A DNA stretch of 64,000 nucleotides from Terriglobia bacterium (GTDB lineage Bacteria; Acidobacteriota; Terriglobia; Terriglobales; Acidobacteriaceae): the NCBI GenBank assembly GCA_020073495.1, contig JAIQFD010000006.1, forward strand, positions 62,001-126,000, in the 5' to 3' direction. This document shows positions 9,530 through 22,554 of this stretch, in pieces (position 1 is the first letter of the stretch; each line of letters opens with the position of its first letter). Made by a program: the position numbers and the translations under genes. The notes beneath the pieces were generated by a model. The model was given only the letters and a program-made list of their open reading frames with translations, searched no databases and was not told the origin of the DNA.

Positions 9530-9964
9530 TTAACCTCTCTTGCCCTTTCCTTTGCCCTTGGCGCGCGGTGCGGGCGGCTCTTCTGCGCCGGCCACGGTGG
9601 CGGCAGCCTCGACCTTGCCCTTCTCCGCGAGCGCGATCTCGATATGCGACATGCGGCGCTGGTACCGGTACGCGCGGCCCTGCGGCGCCGGACGGATACG
9701 CTTCATGCGCGGGCCTTCATTGGCGATGGCGCGCTTCACGAACAGGTTGTCGACGTCGACGTCGAGCCCCTTCTCGGTGCTCAGGTAATTCGCGTTCTCG
9801 ATGGCCGAGCGCAGCAGCTTGGCGATGTCGGGCGCAATCCCCTTCTTGGTGAAGACCAGCGTGTTCATCGCCTCTTCGACGCGCCGGCCCTTGATCAGAT
9901 CCAGCACCAGGCGCGCCTTCTGCGGTGAGACTCGGATGTAACGACCTTCAGCTCTGAATTCCAT
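9530..9964 (-). CDS. rplV: 50S ribosomal protein L22
   Basis: Lines the peptide exit tunnel. The start was set at the ATG giving [23 protein letters not shown], the family start; the frame runs open further upstream but only through an intergenic repeat. Core features are [10 protein letters not shown] and the extended-loop region [35 protein letters not shown] basic/Pro tail ([17 protein letters not shown]) extends the C-terminus; 144 residues in all. Confidence 0.95.
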   Translation of the reverse strand: MEFRAEGRYIRVSPQKARLVLDLIKGRRVEEAMNTLVFTKKGIAPDIAKLLRSAIENANYLSTEKGLDVDVDNLFVKRAIANEGPRMKRIRPAPQGRAYRYQRRMSHIEIALAEKGKVEAAATVAGAEEPPAPRAKGKGKGKRG

Positions 9965-9980
9965 AATTTGTCTCTCGTTG

Positions 9981-10036
9981 AGCTCCCTCGCTTCGCTCGG
10001 GATTTCGCCTGCCGGCTCGGACCCCGGCAAAACGGC
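9981..10036. repeat. interspersed palindromic element copy 3 (rpsS-rplV spacer)
   Basis: Contains CTCCCTCGCTTCGCTCGGGA, followed by TTTCGCCTGCCGGCTC, a GC-rich loop, and CCGGCAAAACGGCTCAAG. Block order matches the copy at 8746-8815. The leading hairpin CCCTCGCTTCGCTCGGG also occurs in the spacer at 25331-25359. Confidence 0.7.
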
Positions 10037-10041
10037 TCAAG

Positions 10042-10437
10042 TTACGCCTTCGGGGCCGGTGCAGCCGGAGCTGCGGCACCCGCCGCCGGGGCCGCCGCCG
10101 GTACCACAGCGCCCGGTCCGCCGGGAACGCCCTGACGCGCCGCCGCCGCTGCCGCGGCAGCCGCCGCTTCCGCTGCTCCCTTTATGCCGTGACCCTTGAA
10201 GATGCGGGTGGGAGAGAACTCTCCCAGCTTGTGTCCCACCATGTTCTCGGTCACGTACACGGGGATGAACTTCTTGCCGTTGTGCACCGCGATGGTGTGC
10301 CCAACCATATCCGGGTGGACGGTGGAGCGGCGCGACCAGGTGCGCACGACCTTCTTCTCGTTGCGCTGGTTCATGCCCTCGATCTTCACCATCAGGTGCG
10401 TATCGATGAACGGCCCTTTTTTCGTTGAACGTGGCAT
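10042..10437 (-). CDS. rpsS: 30S ribosomal protein S19 with Ala/Pro tail
   Basis: Head protein contacting the A-site finger. [65 protein letters not shown]-type core is canonical (about the first 90 residues). It then runs on for about 40 residues of almost only Ala, Gly and Pro (an Ala run after GIKGAAE, then [14 protein letters not shown]), reaching 131. Such a tail is unusual for S19; the sequence remains in frame to a normal stop. Confidence 0.95.
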   Translation of the reverse strand: MPRSTKKGPFIDTHLMVKIEGMNQRNEKKVVRTWSRRSTVHPDMVGHTIAVHNGKKFIPVYVTENMVGHKLGEFSPTRIFKGHGIKGAAEAAAAAAAAAARQGVPGGPGAVVPAAAPAAGAAAPAAPAPKA

Positions 10438-10471
10438 ATCTCAGTTCCTATCCTTCAAATCCTTCTAGCTT

Positions 10472-10533
10472 CAGATCCTTCGCGCTTCGCGCTCAGGATG
10501 ACGTCGGCGGGCTCAAACGCCCGCCAAGCGGCG

Positions 10534-10538
<5 letters not shown>
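10472..10538. repeat. interspersed palindromic element copy 4 (rplB-rpsS spacer)
   Basis: AGATCCTTCGCGCTTCGCG, CTCAGGATGACGTCGGCGGG, then CGCCCGCCAAGCGGCGTCA. Same block structure as 6892-6956. It fills most of the 96-bp spacer and its last bases overlap the rplB stop region. Confidence 0.7.
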
Positions 10539-11358
<820 letters not shown>

Positions 11359-11404
11359 ATCTTTAACTCTCAGCTCTGGCCACTGACCACTGGCCACTGG
11401 CCAC

Positions 11405-11698
11405 TTACATGTTCTGGGCGTACTCCGGCATCTTCTCGCCGGCCTTGAGCTTGACGTACGCCTTCTTCCAGTCGGGGCGGAAGCCGGTGAACTTGCCGCG
11501 GCGGCGCTCCTTGCCCTGGAAGTTCGCGGTGCGCACGGAATCGACCTTCACCTTGAAGATCTGCTGCACCGCTTCCTTGACCTCGGTCTTGGTTGCCTTG
11601 GCGGCCACTTCGAAGACCAGCGTCTGCTCGGTCTCCTTGACGCCCAGGCCCTTCTCCGTGATCAAGGGCTTGCGAATGATCTGGTAGGCGCTCTTCAT
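11405..11698 (-). CDS. rplW: 50S ribosomal protein L23
   Basis: Exit-tunnel protein that contacts trigger factor and SRP. Starts [22 protein letters not shown]; the core [38 protein letters not shown] is canonical. 97 residues. The ATG overlaps the rplD stop by one base (TAATG), so translation is coupled. The spacer to rplB holds tandem words of the type TGGCCACTG. Confidence 0.96.
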   Translation of the reverse strand: MKSAYQIIRKPLITEKGLGVKETEQTLVFEVAAKATKTEVKEAVQQIFKVKVDSVRTANFQGKERRRGKFTGFRPDWKKAYVKLKAGEKMPEYAQNM

Positions 11699-12357
11699 TA
11701 CGCGACCTCCGCTTTCCGCTTCGAAGCCGTCGCCTTTAGCGCGCTCTGCAGCTTCTCCAGCGCCGGACGCGCGAACACCGCGCGGTCGTAGCGCAGAAGG
11801 TGGTAGGGGTGTACCTGGTGGCCGCGCACCAGCTCCACGCCCTCGAGATTGCGCGAACTCAGCTCCAGGTTCCGGTTCTCCTTCTTCGAGACCTCGACCA
11901 GCAGCGCCGTTTTTTCGACGCTCAGTGCGTCGAGGGCCTTGCGGAAGCTCTTGCTCTTGGCCTCGGAGAGGTCGAAGTTCTCGACCACCGTGAGCTTGCC
12001 GTCGGCGAACTTCGCCGCCAGCGCCGAGCGCAGCGCGCCCAGCAGCTTCTTGCGCGGGAAGTCGTAGGCGTAGGAGCGCGGCTGCGGTCCGTGCACCGTG
12101 CCGCCGTGACGCCACAGGGGCGAACGGATGGAGCCCACGCGGGCGCGTCCCGTGCCCTTCTGCCGCCACAACTTCTTGCCCGCGCCCGACACCAGCTTGC
12201 GGTTCTTGGTGGCGTGCGTGCCGGCACGCTGTCCCGCGCGATAGTGCTTGACCGCTTCCCAGAGCAGGTCTTCGTTGACCGCGCCGAACACTTCCTCGGC
12301 CAGATCGAACTTGCCTACCTTCTTGCCGGTCAGATCCAAAACGTCGATGGTTGCCAT
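11698..12357 (-). CDS. rplD: 50S ribosomal protein L4
   Basis: Exit-tunnel protein and, in enterobacteria, S10 operon repressor. The long loop appears as RAGTHATKNRKLVSGAGKKLWRQKGTGRARVGSIRSPLWRHGGTVHGPQPRSYAYDFPRK-type sequence. 219 residues. Gap of 11 bp to rplC. Confidence 0.97.
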   Translation of the reverse strand: MATIDVLDLTGKKVGKFDLAEEVFGAVNEDLLWEAVKHYRAGQRAGTHATKNRKLVSGAGKKLWRQKGTGRARVGSIRSPLWRHGGTVHGPQPRSYAYDFPRKKLLGALRSALAAKFADGKLTVVENFDLSEAKSKSFRKALDALSVEKTALLVEVSKKENRNLELSSRNLEGVELVRGHQVHPYHLLRYDRAVFARPALEKLQSALKATASKRKAEVA

Positions 12358-12368
12358 GACTGTATTCC

Positions 12369-13094
12369 TTATTTCTTAGCGGCCTTGCGCTTGGAGGCCT
12401 TCAGCGGATCGATCGTGATCTCGCCGGCGAACCCGCGGCGCTCTCTCGGCGGCTTCTTGGCCTTGCTGATCACGACGTAGCCGCCCCTGGGTCCGGGCAC
12501 CGCGCCCTCGACCATCAGCAGGTTCTCATCGAGATCGATACCGACCACGCGGAGGTTGCGCACGGTGATGCGCGCCGTGCCCAGGTGTCCCGCCATCCGC
12601 ATGCCCGGAAGCACGCGCGACGGGAACGCCGAAGCGCCGATGGAACCGTTGATGGTGAACATCGAGCCATGCGACTTGGGACCCCCGGCGAAATGATGGC
12701 GCTTGACCACGCCCGCGAACCCGCGCCCCTTGCTGGTACCGGTGACGTCCACGAACTTCTCGCCGTCGAACATCTCCACCAGTACCTTGTCGCCGACGTT
12801 GACCGGCTTGTCGCCGTCGCCTTCGGCCGGGATCACCACCGGGACTTCGCGCATGAACTTCACCGGCGGGACGTTGTGCTTGCCGAAGTGCCCGGCCATA
12901 GCTTTGTTCACGTGCGTGCCCTTGACGAACTCCACCAGGCCGATCTGGACCGCGTCGTAGCCTTCCTTAACGCCGGTCTTCTTCTGCGTCACCACGCAGG
13001 GGCCGGCCTGCAGCACCGTGATGGGCCGCACGTCGCCCTTCGAATCGAAGAGCTGCGTCATGCCGACTTTCTTACCCAGGATTCCTGCAATCAT
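12369..13094 (-). CDS. rplC: 50S ribosomal protein L3
   Basis: Early 50S assembly protein. [20 protein letters not shown] is the family start; the long central extension with [25 protein letters not shown] and [23 protein letters not shown] (which includes the usually methylated Gln region) is present, though the Gln seems replaced in the FPSRV segment. 241 residues, ending in a basic tail SKRKAAKK. Confidence 0.96.
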   Translation of the reverse strand: MIAGILGKKVGMTQLFDSKGDVRPITVLQAGPCVVTQKKTGVKEGYDAVQIGLVEFVKGTHVNKAMAGHFGKHNVPPVKFMREVPVVIPAEGDGDKPVNVGDKVLVEMFDGEKFVDVTGTSKGRGFAGVVKRHHFAGGPKSHGSMFTINGSIGASAFPSRVLPGMRMAGHLGTARITVRNLRVVGIDLDENLLMVEGAVPGPRGGYVVISKAKKPPRERRGFAGEITIDPLKASKRKAAKK

Positions 13095-13157
13095 TGTGTT
13101 CTCTTCCTCATCATCCCCATCGGGGACTGTAGGGTTTTGCCAGCGACTGGCTCCTGG

Positions 13158-13490
13158 CTATTTCTTGTGCTCTTTCCCGAACGCCTTGATCTCGACGTCC
13201 ACGCCGGCGGGCAGGTCGAGCTTCATCAGGGCATCGACCGTCTGCTGCGTCGGTTCCAGGATGTCGAGCAGGCGCTTGTGCGTGCGGATCTCGAACTGCT
13301 CCCGCGATTTCTTGTCCACGTGCGGCGAACGCAGCACGCAATACTTGTTCTTCACCGTGGGCAACGGGATGGGGCCCGCGATCTGCGCGCCCGTGCGCTT
13401 GGCGGTCTCCACGATCTCGCCGGTTGACTGGTCGAGAACGCGGTAGTCGTAGGCCTTCAGCCGAATCCGAATTCTTTCTTTTCCGATCAC
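13158..13490 (-). CDS. rpsJ: 30S ribosomal protein S10
   Basis: Head protein and NusE partner in antitermination. Start codon is GTG ([22 protein letters not shown]). Core: [39 protein letters not shown], then [17 protein letters not shown]. 110 residues. Follows tuf after 96 bp; there is no sign of a separate S10 promoter, though weak ones cannot be excluded. Confidence 0.97.
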   Translation of the reverse strand: MIGKERIRIRLKAYDYRVLDQSTGEIVETAKRTGAQIAGPIPLPTVKNKYCVLRSPHVDKKSREQFEIRTHKRLLDILEPTQQTVDALMKLDLPAGVDVEIKAFGKEHKK

Positions 13491-13586
13491 GTTAGTAGTT
13501 CCTCAAAGAACCAGCGGCTGGGTGCATGCCGCGCATGATGTTTTGTTTCGTGAAAGCGGGTCGAAGACCCGCCTTCACACAAACCT

Positions 13587-14774
<1,188 letters not shown>

Positions 14775-14816
14775 TCTCGACTCCGTCAGTCGTCCCAGCG
14801 GGACGGGTTGAACTCG

Positions 14817-16910
<2,094 letters not shown>

Positions 16911-16944
16911 TTAATCCTTACTCTTTCTCGCTCCGAACTTTTTT

Positions 16945-17038
16945 CGGATTGGGTAATTTGTAATTGGGTAATCGGGTAATTGGCGGTTCGCCCTCTTTCA
17001 ATTACTCAATTTCCCAATTTCTCAATTACTCAATCTCT
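16945..17038. repeat. inverted tandem-word repeat between rpsG and fusA
   Basis: Left arm: repeats of the words GGGTAATT and TTGTAATT (16949-16984). Right arm: the complementary words AATTACTCAATT and CCCAATTTCTCAATT (16999-17034). The arms are separated by a short GC-rich centre (GGCGGTTCGCC, itself a palindrome). The element is AT-rich in a GC-rich block and could fold into one long imperfect stem in the str mRNA. Confidence 0.75.
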
Positions 17039-17040
17039 CC

Positions 17041-17511
17041 TCACCACCGGTAGTGGGCGAAGGCCTTGTTGGCCTCGGCCATGCGGTGAACGTCTTCCTT
17101 TTTCTTGATGGCCGCGCCGCGGTTGTTGGCCGCGTCCAGCAGCTCGTTGCTCAATTTGTCGGTCATGCCCTTCTCGCTGCGGCCACGGCTGTAGCTGATG
17201 AGCCAGCGAATGGCCAGCGAGGTACGGCGGTCGGGGTTCACTTCGACCGGCACCTGGTAGTTGGCGCCGCCCACGCGGCGGGTCTTGACCTCGAGCAGAG
17301 GCTTGGCGTTCTCCACCGCCTTCTTGAACAGGGTCAACGCCTCGGCGCCGCCACGCTGCTCCAGGTTCTTCATGGCGGTGTAGAAGATCGACTGAGCCGT
17401 CGACTTCTTCCCCTCCCACATCATGGAGTTGACGAACTTGGTCACCAGCGTCGATCCGTAGATCGGATCGGGCAGCACTTCCCGCTTGGCAATGTGTCCT
17501 TTTCTCGGCAT
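17041..17511 (-). CDS. rpsG: 30S ribosomal protein S7
   Basis: Primary binder of the 16S 3' domain. [20 protein letters not shown], the conserved [26 protein letters not shown] and the C-terminal [15 protein letters not shown] match the family. 156 residues. Spaced 12 bp from rpsL. Confidence 0.97.
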   Translation of the reverse strand: MPRKGHIAKREVLPDPIYGSTLVTKFVNSMMWEGKKSTAQSIFYTAMKNLEQRGGAEALTLFKKAVENAKPLLEVKTRRVGGANYQVPVEVNPDRRTSLAIRWLISYSRGRSEKGMTDKLSNELLDAANNRGAAIKKKEDVHRMAEANKAFAHYRW

Positions 17512-17523
17512 TGCTTCTCTTCC

Positions 17524-17898
17524 TTATGCCTTGGGGCGCTTCGCGCCATATTTCGAACGGCCCTGCTTGCGGTTGGTCACGCCGACCGTGTCCAGCGTGC
17601 CGCGGATTACGTGATAGCGCACTCCCGGCAGGTCCTTCACGCGTCCTCCGCGGATCAGCACGATGGAGTGCTCCTGGAGGTTGTGACCGACGCCGGGAAT
17701 ATAGGTCGTGACCTCGATGCCGTTGGTCAGGCGGACGCGGGCCACCTTGCGCAGCGCCGAGTTCGGTTTCTTCGGGGTCTGCGTGTACACGCGGGTGCAG
17801 ACGCCGCGCTTCTGCGGACACTGTTGCAAGGCCGGGCTGGCCGTCTTGTACTTCGGCGCCGTACGGCCCATGCGCACCAGTTGGTTAAAAGTAGGCAC
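17524..17898 (-). CDS. rpsL: 30S ribosomal protein S12
   Basis: Decoding-centre protein. The GTG start ([12 protein letters not shown]) was chosen because AAGGAG lies nine bases upstream and the product is then 124 residues, the usual length; an ATG 14 codons earlier is in frame but poorly placed. [20 protein letters not shown] keeps the wild-type Lys of the streptomycin-sensitive site, and [14 protein letters not shown] is intact. First gene of the str operon. Confidence 0.97.
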   Translation of the reverse strand: MPTFNQLVRMGRTAPKYKTASPALQQCPQKRGVCTRVYTQTPKKPNSALRKVARVRLTNGIEVTTYIPGVGHNLQEHSIVLIRGGRVKDLPGVRYHVIRGTLDTVGVTNRKQGRSKYGAKRPKA

Positions 17899-18237
17899 TC
17901 GTGCAAACTCCTTCTGCGCGCGCACACCAAGGGCGCGCATCGGCTCGATCCCTCATTGGGACTGGCGCGGCCTAAACCGCCCATGCTTCCCAGCGCCAAT
18001 CCGCGCCGGGAAATTGTTCATTTCCTTAGACTTTGCCTGACGACGGTGGCACAACGCCTTGCGGGCTGCACTCCGTTTCGTCGGGCTCGACCTGCATACC
18101 CCCGCTCGGGAGCGGGGTAGCGCAGGTTCGTTTCAGCGAGGGCGCCCTGATAGCGGACCGAAAATCACGTCCTCGGGCGTGTGTCGCTACTGCTTTACGA
18201 CCACAGGTAAAACCGGCTCAACTCGCAGAACCTATTG
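17899..18237 (-). other. long 5' leader of the str operon (no gene)
   Basis: About 340 nt lie between the predicted transcription start and the rpsL start codon, with no credible ORF. On the transcript a strong hairpin forms around 18096-18131, where the plus strand reads CCTGC...CCCCGCTCGGGAGCGGGG...GCAGG. Its length and structure suggest an untranslated leader that could act in attenuation or ribosomal-protein feedback; no known leader motif was recognised. Confidence 0.5.
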
Positions 18238-18267
18238 AATATAGCAACTTCTAGTCCGAGCCGTCAA
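18238..18267 (-). promoter_or_regulatory. predicted sigma70-type promoter of the str operon
   Basis: On the minus strand: -35 TTGACG (18262-18267), 18-nt spacer, -10 TATATT (18238-18243), with transcription expected to start near 18231. It points to rpsL and is the best promoter-like match upstream of the ribosomal block. Confidence 0.7.
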
Positions 18268-18299
18268 CCAACCGGTTGCAGGATTTGATGCCTGGGCGT

Positions 18300-18629
18300 C
18301 TATTCCAGGCTCCCCTGCTCGATGACCACGTTTTCGCGCACGATCAGGCGGTGGGCGGCCATCTCGCGCAGCCGCGGCAGCACCCGGCTCACGTGCTCAT
18401 CGGTGTCAATAAAGGTGATGACCAATGGGAGTTTGCCGCCCGCGTCCACCAGGCTTGTGGTCTGCACCCGGCTCCGGCCGGTGAAGCCGGCGACGGCGTG
18501 CAGCACCGTGGCCCCGGCCACGTTCTCACTGCGGAGATAGTTCAGGATCTCCAGGTGGAGGGGTTTGTGGTGCCACTCGTCGGCTTCGTTCAGATAGACG
18601 CTGACCTGCACTGCCATGCCGTCGGCCAT
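18300..18629 (-). CDS. DUF190 family protein, PII-like
   Basis: Small soluble protein of the DUF190 group, which has a PII-like ferredoxin fold and often sits next to fluoride channel genes. Starts MADGMAVQVSVYLNEADEWHHKPLHLEILNYL; the GATVLHAVAGF and LPLVITFIDTDEHVSRVLPRLREM segments are the family hallmarks. 109 residues. Its ATG follows the crcB stop by one base, so it is almost certainly cotranscribed and under the fluoride riboswitch. The role in fluoride resistance is inferred from context only. Confidence 0.85.
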   Translation of the reverse strand: MADGMAVQVSVYLNEADEWHHKPLHLEILNYLRSENVAGATVLHAVAGFTGRSRVQTTSLVDAGGKLPLVITFIDTDEHVSRVLPRLREMAAHRLIVRENVVIEQGSLE

Positions 18630-18630
18630 T

Positions 18631-19011
18631 TTACAGCGCCCTCGCCAGCGCTGCGCCCGCAATCACCGCCAGCAGGCAAAGCGCGTTGTTGAAGACGATG
18701 TTGCTCCAGAACAGCAGCCAGTGCCCCTGCTCGAAGTAGGCGATGGTTTCGAATGCGTAGCTGGAGAACGTGGTGTACGAACCGCAAAAGCCGATGGCGA
18801 TGATGAGCCGCCAGCGCGGGTCGGCCAGCACGCGCTCCGTCGTCCAGATCAGGAACAGGCCGAGGAGGAAGCTGCCGGTGATGTTGATGACCAGCGTGCC
18901 GTAGGGAAAATCGGCGGAGATGAGCCGGGCGGCCCAGCGGCTCACGCAGTAGCGCGCACTGGCTCCGGCGACTGCCCCGAGGGATATCCAGAGGTACGGC
19001 TTCAAGTCCAC
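18631..19011 (-). CDS. crcB: fluoride channel Fluc/CrcB
   Basis: Small dimeric membrane channel that exports fluoride. GTG start with AGGAG nine bases upstream. 126 residues with four hydrophobic segments; RYCVSRWAA near the N-terminus, FPYGTLVINITGSFLLGL and GFCGSYTTFSSYAFET (the Na+-site/phenylalanine-box region) match the family closely. Preceded by a fluoride riboswitch and followed by the DUF190 gene. Confidence 0.95.
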   Translation of the reverse strand: MDLKPYLWISLGAVAGASARYCVSRWAARLISADFPYGTLVINITGSFLLGLFLIWTTERVLADPRWRLIIAIGFCGSYTTFSSYAFETIAYFEQGHWLLFWSNIVFNNALCLLAVIAGAALARAL

Positions 19012-19029
19012 GATGGAGTTCTCCTGAGC

Positions 19030-19094
19030 GAGCTAGGTAGGAGTCATCAGCCCGCACAAGGCGACGGGCGGTTATGGCGAACTCCATCGCCCCC
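19030..19094 (-). promoter_or_regulatory. fluoride riboswitch (crcB motif)
   Basis: Read on the minus strand the leader contains GGGCGATGGAGTTCGCC, then ATAACCGCCC, a variable hairpin, and GGGCTGATGACTCCTACC. These are the hallmark conserved blocks of the fluoride aptamer, including the pseudoknot-forming strands and the late CTGATGACTCC. It ends 20 nt before the crcB start, so the expression platform probably controls access to the ribosome binding site or early termination. Confidence 0.95.
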
Positions 19095-19259
19095 TTATTA
19101 ATTTACTAAGGCCGAGGTTACTGCGGCAAGCGCCACGTCGCGCCGCGCAGTTGCCGAAAAATCCATCAGCCTCTACACTGAAACATTCCCGATGATGGAG
19201 CATTCGTGACAGGGGACATTTGCGCGCCTTGCGGCACGACCGCGGGGCGTGGAGGGTGC

Positions 19260-21719
19260 ATGCGGCGGTCGGGCGTATTGGTTCTTCTTTCTGCTCTCCT
19301 TTTTCTATTGGCATTTGGGCTCGCGGGCTGCGGGGGCGGCGCTGCTAGCCCCACCGGGCCGCCGGGCGCTCCCGTCAGGATGTCAATCAGTCCGAGCCCC
19401 ATCTCCCTGACTCTTGGCGAGACACTGCAGGCCACGGCCAGCGTTTACGATGCCAACAACAACCTCCTCTCGGGCCAAACAATCACGTGGAGTTCCAATG
19501 ATCCGACCAGACTCACGGTCTCCACGACGGGATTGCTTTGCGCCGGCACATGGAATGCGAACTTCACGGTGTGTACGGCAGGAACGGCAGGAAATCCGAT
19601 CCTCACCGCGACGACTTCTTCGAACATCCAGGTCAACGTTTCGGTCCTTGTGCACGGGCCCGTCGTCGGCGGGGTCGCCCTGGTCACTATCTCTCCGGCC
19701 GCTATCTCGTTGAATCGCGGCCAGGTCTTCCAAGCCACCGGCACCGCGCTGGATGAGAACAACAGACCGGTCACTTCGCAGGCCGTGACGTTCACTTCGA
19801 GCGATACGACCGTGCTCACCACCTCGACGAGCGGTCTGCTTTGCGCCGGGACCTGGGACACGAACTTCATCCACTGTACGCCCGGGCCGGTGGGGACCTC
19901 GAATCTGACAGCCACTGCCACTCCGGCGAACGTCACCAGCAATGCGACGACCGTGTACGTCCATGACAAGGCAGACAGCCTTGTGGTCGGCCCAGTGGGT
20001 TCAGGACTTGCCTGCGGCGTGCCGTCGCCGACGCCCGCAGGGTGCGTATCCATGGGGGCCGCCGCACCGGCCAACACGTCCAGTTACACGGCCATCGCCT
20101 GCAGCAATGACACGGCCATCTGCGGTCCCAATCCGCCCTGCCAGCTGCCGAACGCCACTCTGGGCGCCTTCACCTTCTCCTCCGTCAATACCGCGGTGGC
20201 CACCGTCGCTGCCGACACCAATAACCCCAACACGGTTACGGTGGCGACCGCCAGGGGCCCGGGAGTTACGCAAATCACCGCCACCTTGAGCGACACCAAC
20301 AGCCTCCCCGCCACGTTCACCACCTGCCCGCCGAGTTCCATCGTCATCCACGTGGCGAGCCAGCCGAGCACGGCCACGACGGTCAGCATCGCCAAGGCAG
20401 CCACCAGTACTCTTGCCGCCGATGCGATCGATACGCAAGGCGTGGCGATGACCAGCCCGCCGCTGACCTGGAGTTCGTCGATCACGCCGGTGGCGACCGT
20501 GAGCACGGGACTCATCACCGGGGTGAACTCGGGGACGACCAACATCGTGGCCTCGTGCACGCCTCCCACCTGCAATTTCGGCACCAAGGAGGCCATTTAT
20601 AGCAACGTCGTGACCGCGACGGTGACCGGAACCGCCAACGCCGCCAACGTGTACGCGACCAGCAGCGATGCCGGCACCACCACCATCGTCCCCATCAACA
20701 CCTCCACCAACACTGCCGGCACGGCCATCAATCTGCCGGGAGGATTTTCCCCGCCCAATTCATTCATCTTCGCCAATACGGGTACGCGTGCGTACCTGGG
20801 TTCGGATTCCGGGTTGATCCTTCTGGATCCGGTGGCCGGGACCACCTCTGGCGTGACCTCGGCCAAGGGCAAAGTGCTCGCAGTCTCTGCCGACGGCAAT
20901 CAGGCGATCATCGTGGACACTACGACGCCCAACACCGTGTACTTGTTCAATGCATTGGCGAATTCAGTCATCTTCACGTACAGCATTTCCGGCGCCACCG
21001 CCGCCGACTTCACCCCCGACAGCAGCCGCGTCATCATCGTGGCCAGCGGAGCTTTCGGTGACCGCGTGTACGAGATCGCGAACGGCGTATTCTCCAACAA
21101 TCCGGCGAGCGGCCCGCCCACCGGCGTCGCGCTCCTGGCTTCCGGCGCCTTCGCCTACGTGGCCGATCCCAACACCGAGATGTACTCGACCTGCACGAAC
21201 GGCTTCTCCGCGAACGCAACGGCTGACACGCCGACGCTGATCCGCGCGGCCGCCAAGCCCATCGCCGCCCCCAACAACACAAATTTGCAGATGCTGTCGG
21301 TCGTCGGCTCGCAGATCGAGCAGATCGACGTCGTCCCGGGCGCCGCAGGCAATCCCTGCCCGCAGCCCCCGAGCAACACAGCGAATGCTTATTCCTTCCC
21401 CGGGGTCGCCGCCTTCACGCCGGTGCAGATGCTGGTCACGCCCGACAGCTCAAAGGCGATCATCACTGCCAGTGACGTCAACAAGCTGCTGGTGTACACG
21501 CTTGGGATTGACGCGTTCTCAGGCACGGCTTCTACTATCCCGCTGGCCGGAGCGGCCACCGGAAGCTACACCGCCGCCGTGACCATGGACAGTGTGACGG
21601 TGTATGCCGGAGTCGCGGGGGCCAACGAAGTACAGGTGTTCACGCTGTCGAGTGGGGCGCTGGTAACACAGATCTCCGTGCCCCTGTCACCGAAGCTGGT
21701 CGCTATACGCAATCAGTAG
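19260..21719 (+). CDS. secreted lipoprotein with Ig-like repeats and a C-terminal beta-propeller-like region
   Basis: Start set at the ATG giving MRRSGVLVLLSALLFLLAF followed by the lipobox LAGC, with GGAGGG just upstream; the mature protein would be anchored at Cys 22. Residues ~35-150 and ~155-250 are two bacterial Ig-like (Big_2-type) repeats with near-identical ends (TTGLLCAGTWNANF and TSGLLCAGTWDTNF); further Thr/Ser/Ala-rich Ig-like modules follow. The last ~350 residues (NVYATSSDAGTTTIVPINTSTN, AVSADGNQAIIVD, TPDSSRVIIVASG, VTPDSSKAIITAS) look like a seven-bladed propeller of the YncE/lactonase kind. 819 residues, likely surface exposed. Function unknown; adhesion or cell-wall interaction is only a guess. 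Confidence 0.85.
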   Translation: MRRSGVLVLLSALLFLLAFGLAGCGGGAASPTGPPGAPVRMSISPSPISLTLGETLQATASVYDANNNLLSGQTITWSSNDPTRLTVSTTGLLCAGTWNANFTVCTAGTAGNPILTATTSSNIQVNVSVLVHGPVVGGVALVTISPAAISLNRGQVFQATGTALDENNRPVTSQAVTFTSSDTTVLTTSTSGLLCAGTWDTNFIHCTPGPVGTSNLTATATPANVTSNATTVYVHDKADSLVVGPVGSGLACGVPSPTPAGCVSMGAAAPANTSSYTAIACSNDTAICGPNPPCQLPNATLGAFTFSSVNTAVATVAADTNNPNTVTVATARGPGVTQITATLSDTNSLPATFTTCPPSSIVIHVASQPSTATTVSIAKAATSTLAADAIDTQGVAMTSPPLTWSSSITPVATVSTGLITGVNSGTTNIVASCTPPTCNFGTKEAIYSNVVTATVTGTANAANVYATSSDAGTTTIVPINTSTNTAGTAINLPGGFSPPNSFIFANTGTRAYLGSDSGLILLDPVAGTTSGVTSAKGKVLAVSADGNQAIIVDTTTPNTVYLFNALANSVIFTYSISGATAADFTPDSSRVIIVASGAFGDRVYEIANGVFSNNPASGPPTGVALLASGAFAYVADPNTEMYSTCTNGFSANATADTPTLIRAAAKPIAAPNNTNLQMLSVVGSQIEQIDVVPGAAGNPCPQPPSNTANAYSFPGVAAFTPVQMLVTPDSSKAIITASDVNKLLVYTLGIDAFSGTASTIPLAGAATGSYTAAVTMDSVTVYAGVAGANEVQVFTLSSGALVTQISVPLSPKLVAIRNQ

Positions 21720-21738
21720 GCGGAGATCCCTGATGCAG

Positions 21739-21766
21739 AAAAGCCCTCACGCAGGCGAGGGCTTTT
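21739..21766. terminator. bidirectional intrinsic terminator
   Basis: Perfect 10-bp stem AAAAGCCCTC / GAGGGCTTTT with an 8-nt loop, giving a T-run on either strand. It lies between the convergent lipoprotein gene and the gene at 21780, so it can end both transcripts. Confidence 0.9.
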
Positions 21767-21779
21767 GCTTTGGCCCATA

Positions 21780-22049
21780 CTAAGCCGAAAACGCAGCCTC
21801 GTATTCGTCGGGATCGATGCCCTTGAACGAGAGCGTGTGCTTCAGGCGCTGGCGCAGGTCCGCCGGCGTGACCTCGATGAAGGCGCGCACCGCGGTCTCC
21901 AGCGAGACCTTGGCGGCCGACTCTTCCCCCGCCAGGGTTTCGGCGCGGAACTCCGCCGCCAGCCGCACGCCGTCGCGCACTGGAAGCGGCAGCTCCTGCA
22001 GCAGGTCGTCCACGATCTCGCGCGCTTCCTCGCTCCAGCTCACAGGCAT
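21780..22049 (-). CDS. small protein resembling the PCP_red C-terminal domain
   Basis: 89 residues, acidic and helical. The pattern VSWSEEAREIVDDLLQELPLPVRDGVRLAAEFRA...TAVRAFIEVTP resembles the small domain at the end of protochlorophyllide reductase subunit B (PCP_red), which is also found alone in many non-photosynthetic bacteria, with unknown role. There are no photosynthesis genes here. It directly follows nusB (16 bp), probably as the last gene of that transcript. The family assignment is tentative. Confidence 0.6.
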   Translation of the reverse strand: MPVSWSEEAREIVDDLLQELPLPVRDGVRLAAEFRAETLAGEESAAKVSLETAVRAFIEVTPADLRQRLKHTLSFKGIDPDEYEAAFSA

Positions 22050-22065
22050 CCCGCGGTTTTGGTTC

Positions 22066-22497
22066 CTACATCTTGCTTCTGACTTCGGACGATTCCAACT
22101 CCTTCGCCACGCTGTCGAGCACGCCGTTGATGAATTGTACCGACTCCGGCGACGAGAACTTGCGCGCGATCTCCAGCGCCTCGTTGATCACGACCGGCTT
22201 GGGGGTCTTGGGGAACCCGAAGAACTCGGCCACGCCGGCGCGCAGGACGTTGCGGTCCACGGCCGCCATCCGCTCCATGCGCCAGTGCTCGGCATGGCGC
22301 TCGATGGCTTCGTCGATCTGCTTGCTGCGGTCCACGGCGACGGCGAACAGCTCCTCGGCAAAGCCGCGTGTGCTCGCCTCCACCTCGCCGCGCTCGCTCC
22401 AGAAGGTGCGGCGGACGTCCTCCGGCTGCTGCTTTCCCATGTCGAGCTGGAACAGCATCTGCAGCACGAGTTCGCGGGATTTGCGGCGGGTGCCCAT
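22066..22497 (-). CDS. nusB: transcription antitermination factor NusB
   Basis: RNA-binding partner of S10 (NusE) in rRNA antitermination. All-helical, 143 residues, starting MGTRRKSRELVLQMLFQLD; the ERMAAVDRNVLRAGVAEFF stretch and PVVINEALEIARKFSSPESVQFINGVLDSVAKEL are the family hallmarks. Located just downstream of ribH, the common ribH-nusB pairing. Confidence 0.96.
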   Translation of the reverse strand: MGTRRKSRELVLQMLFQLDMGKQQPEDVRRTFWSERGEVEASTRGFAEELFAVAVDRSKQIDEAIERHAEHWRMERMAAVDRNVLRAGVAEFFGFPKTPKPVVINEALEIARKFSSPESVQFINGVLDSVAKELESSEVRSKM

Positions 22498-22499
22498 GT

Positions 22500-22545
22500 C
22501 AGCACTCAGTAGTCAGTACTTGGTACTCAGTTGCAGGATCATGAA
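22500..22545. repeat. tandem GTACTCA-type words between ribH and nusB
   Basis: The spacer consists of overlapping copies of AGTCAG/ACTCAGTA/GTACTCAGT words. The word GTACTCA and its complement recur in the spacer at 35167-35193, 12.6 kb away. Confidence 0.6.
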
Positions 22546-22554
22546 GAAGATGCA

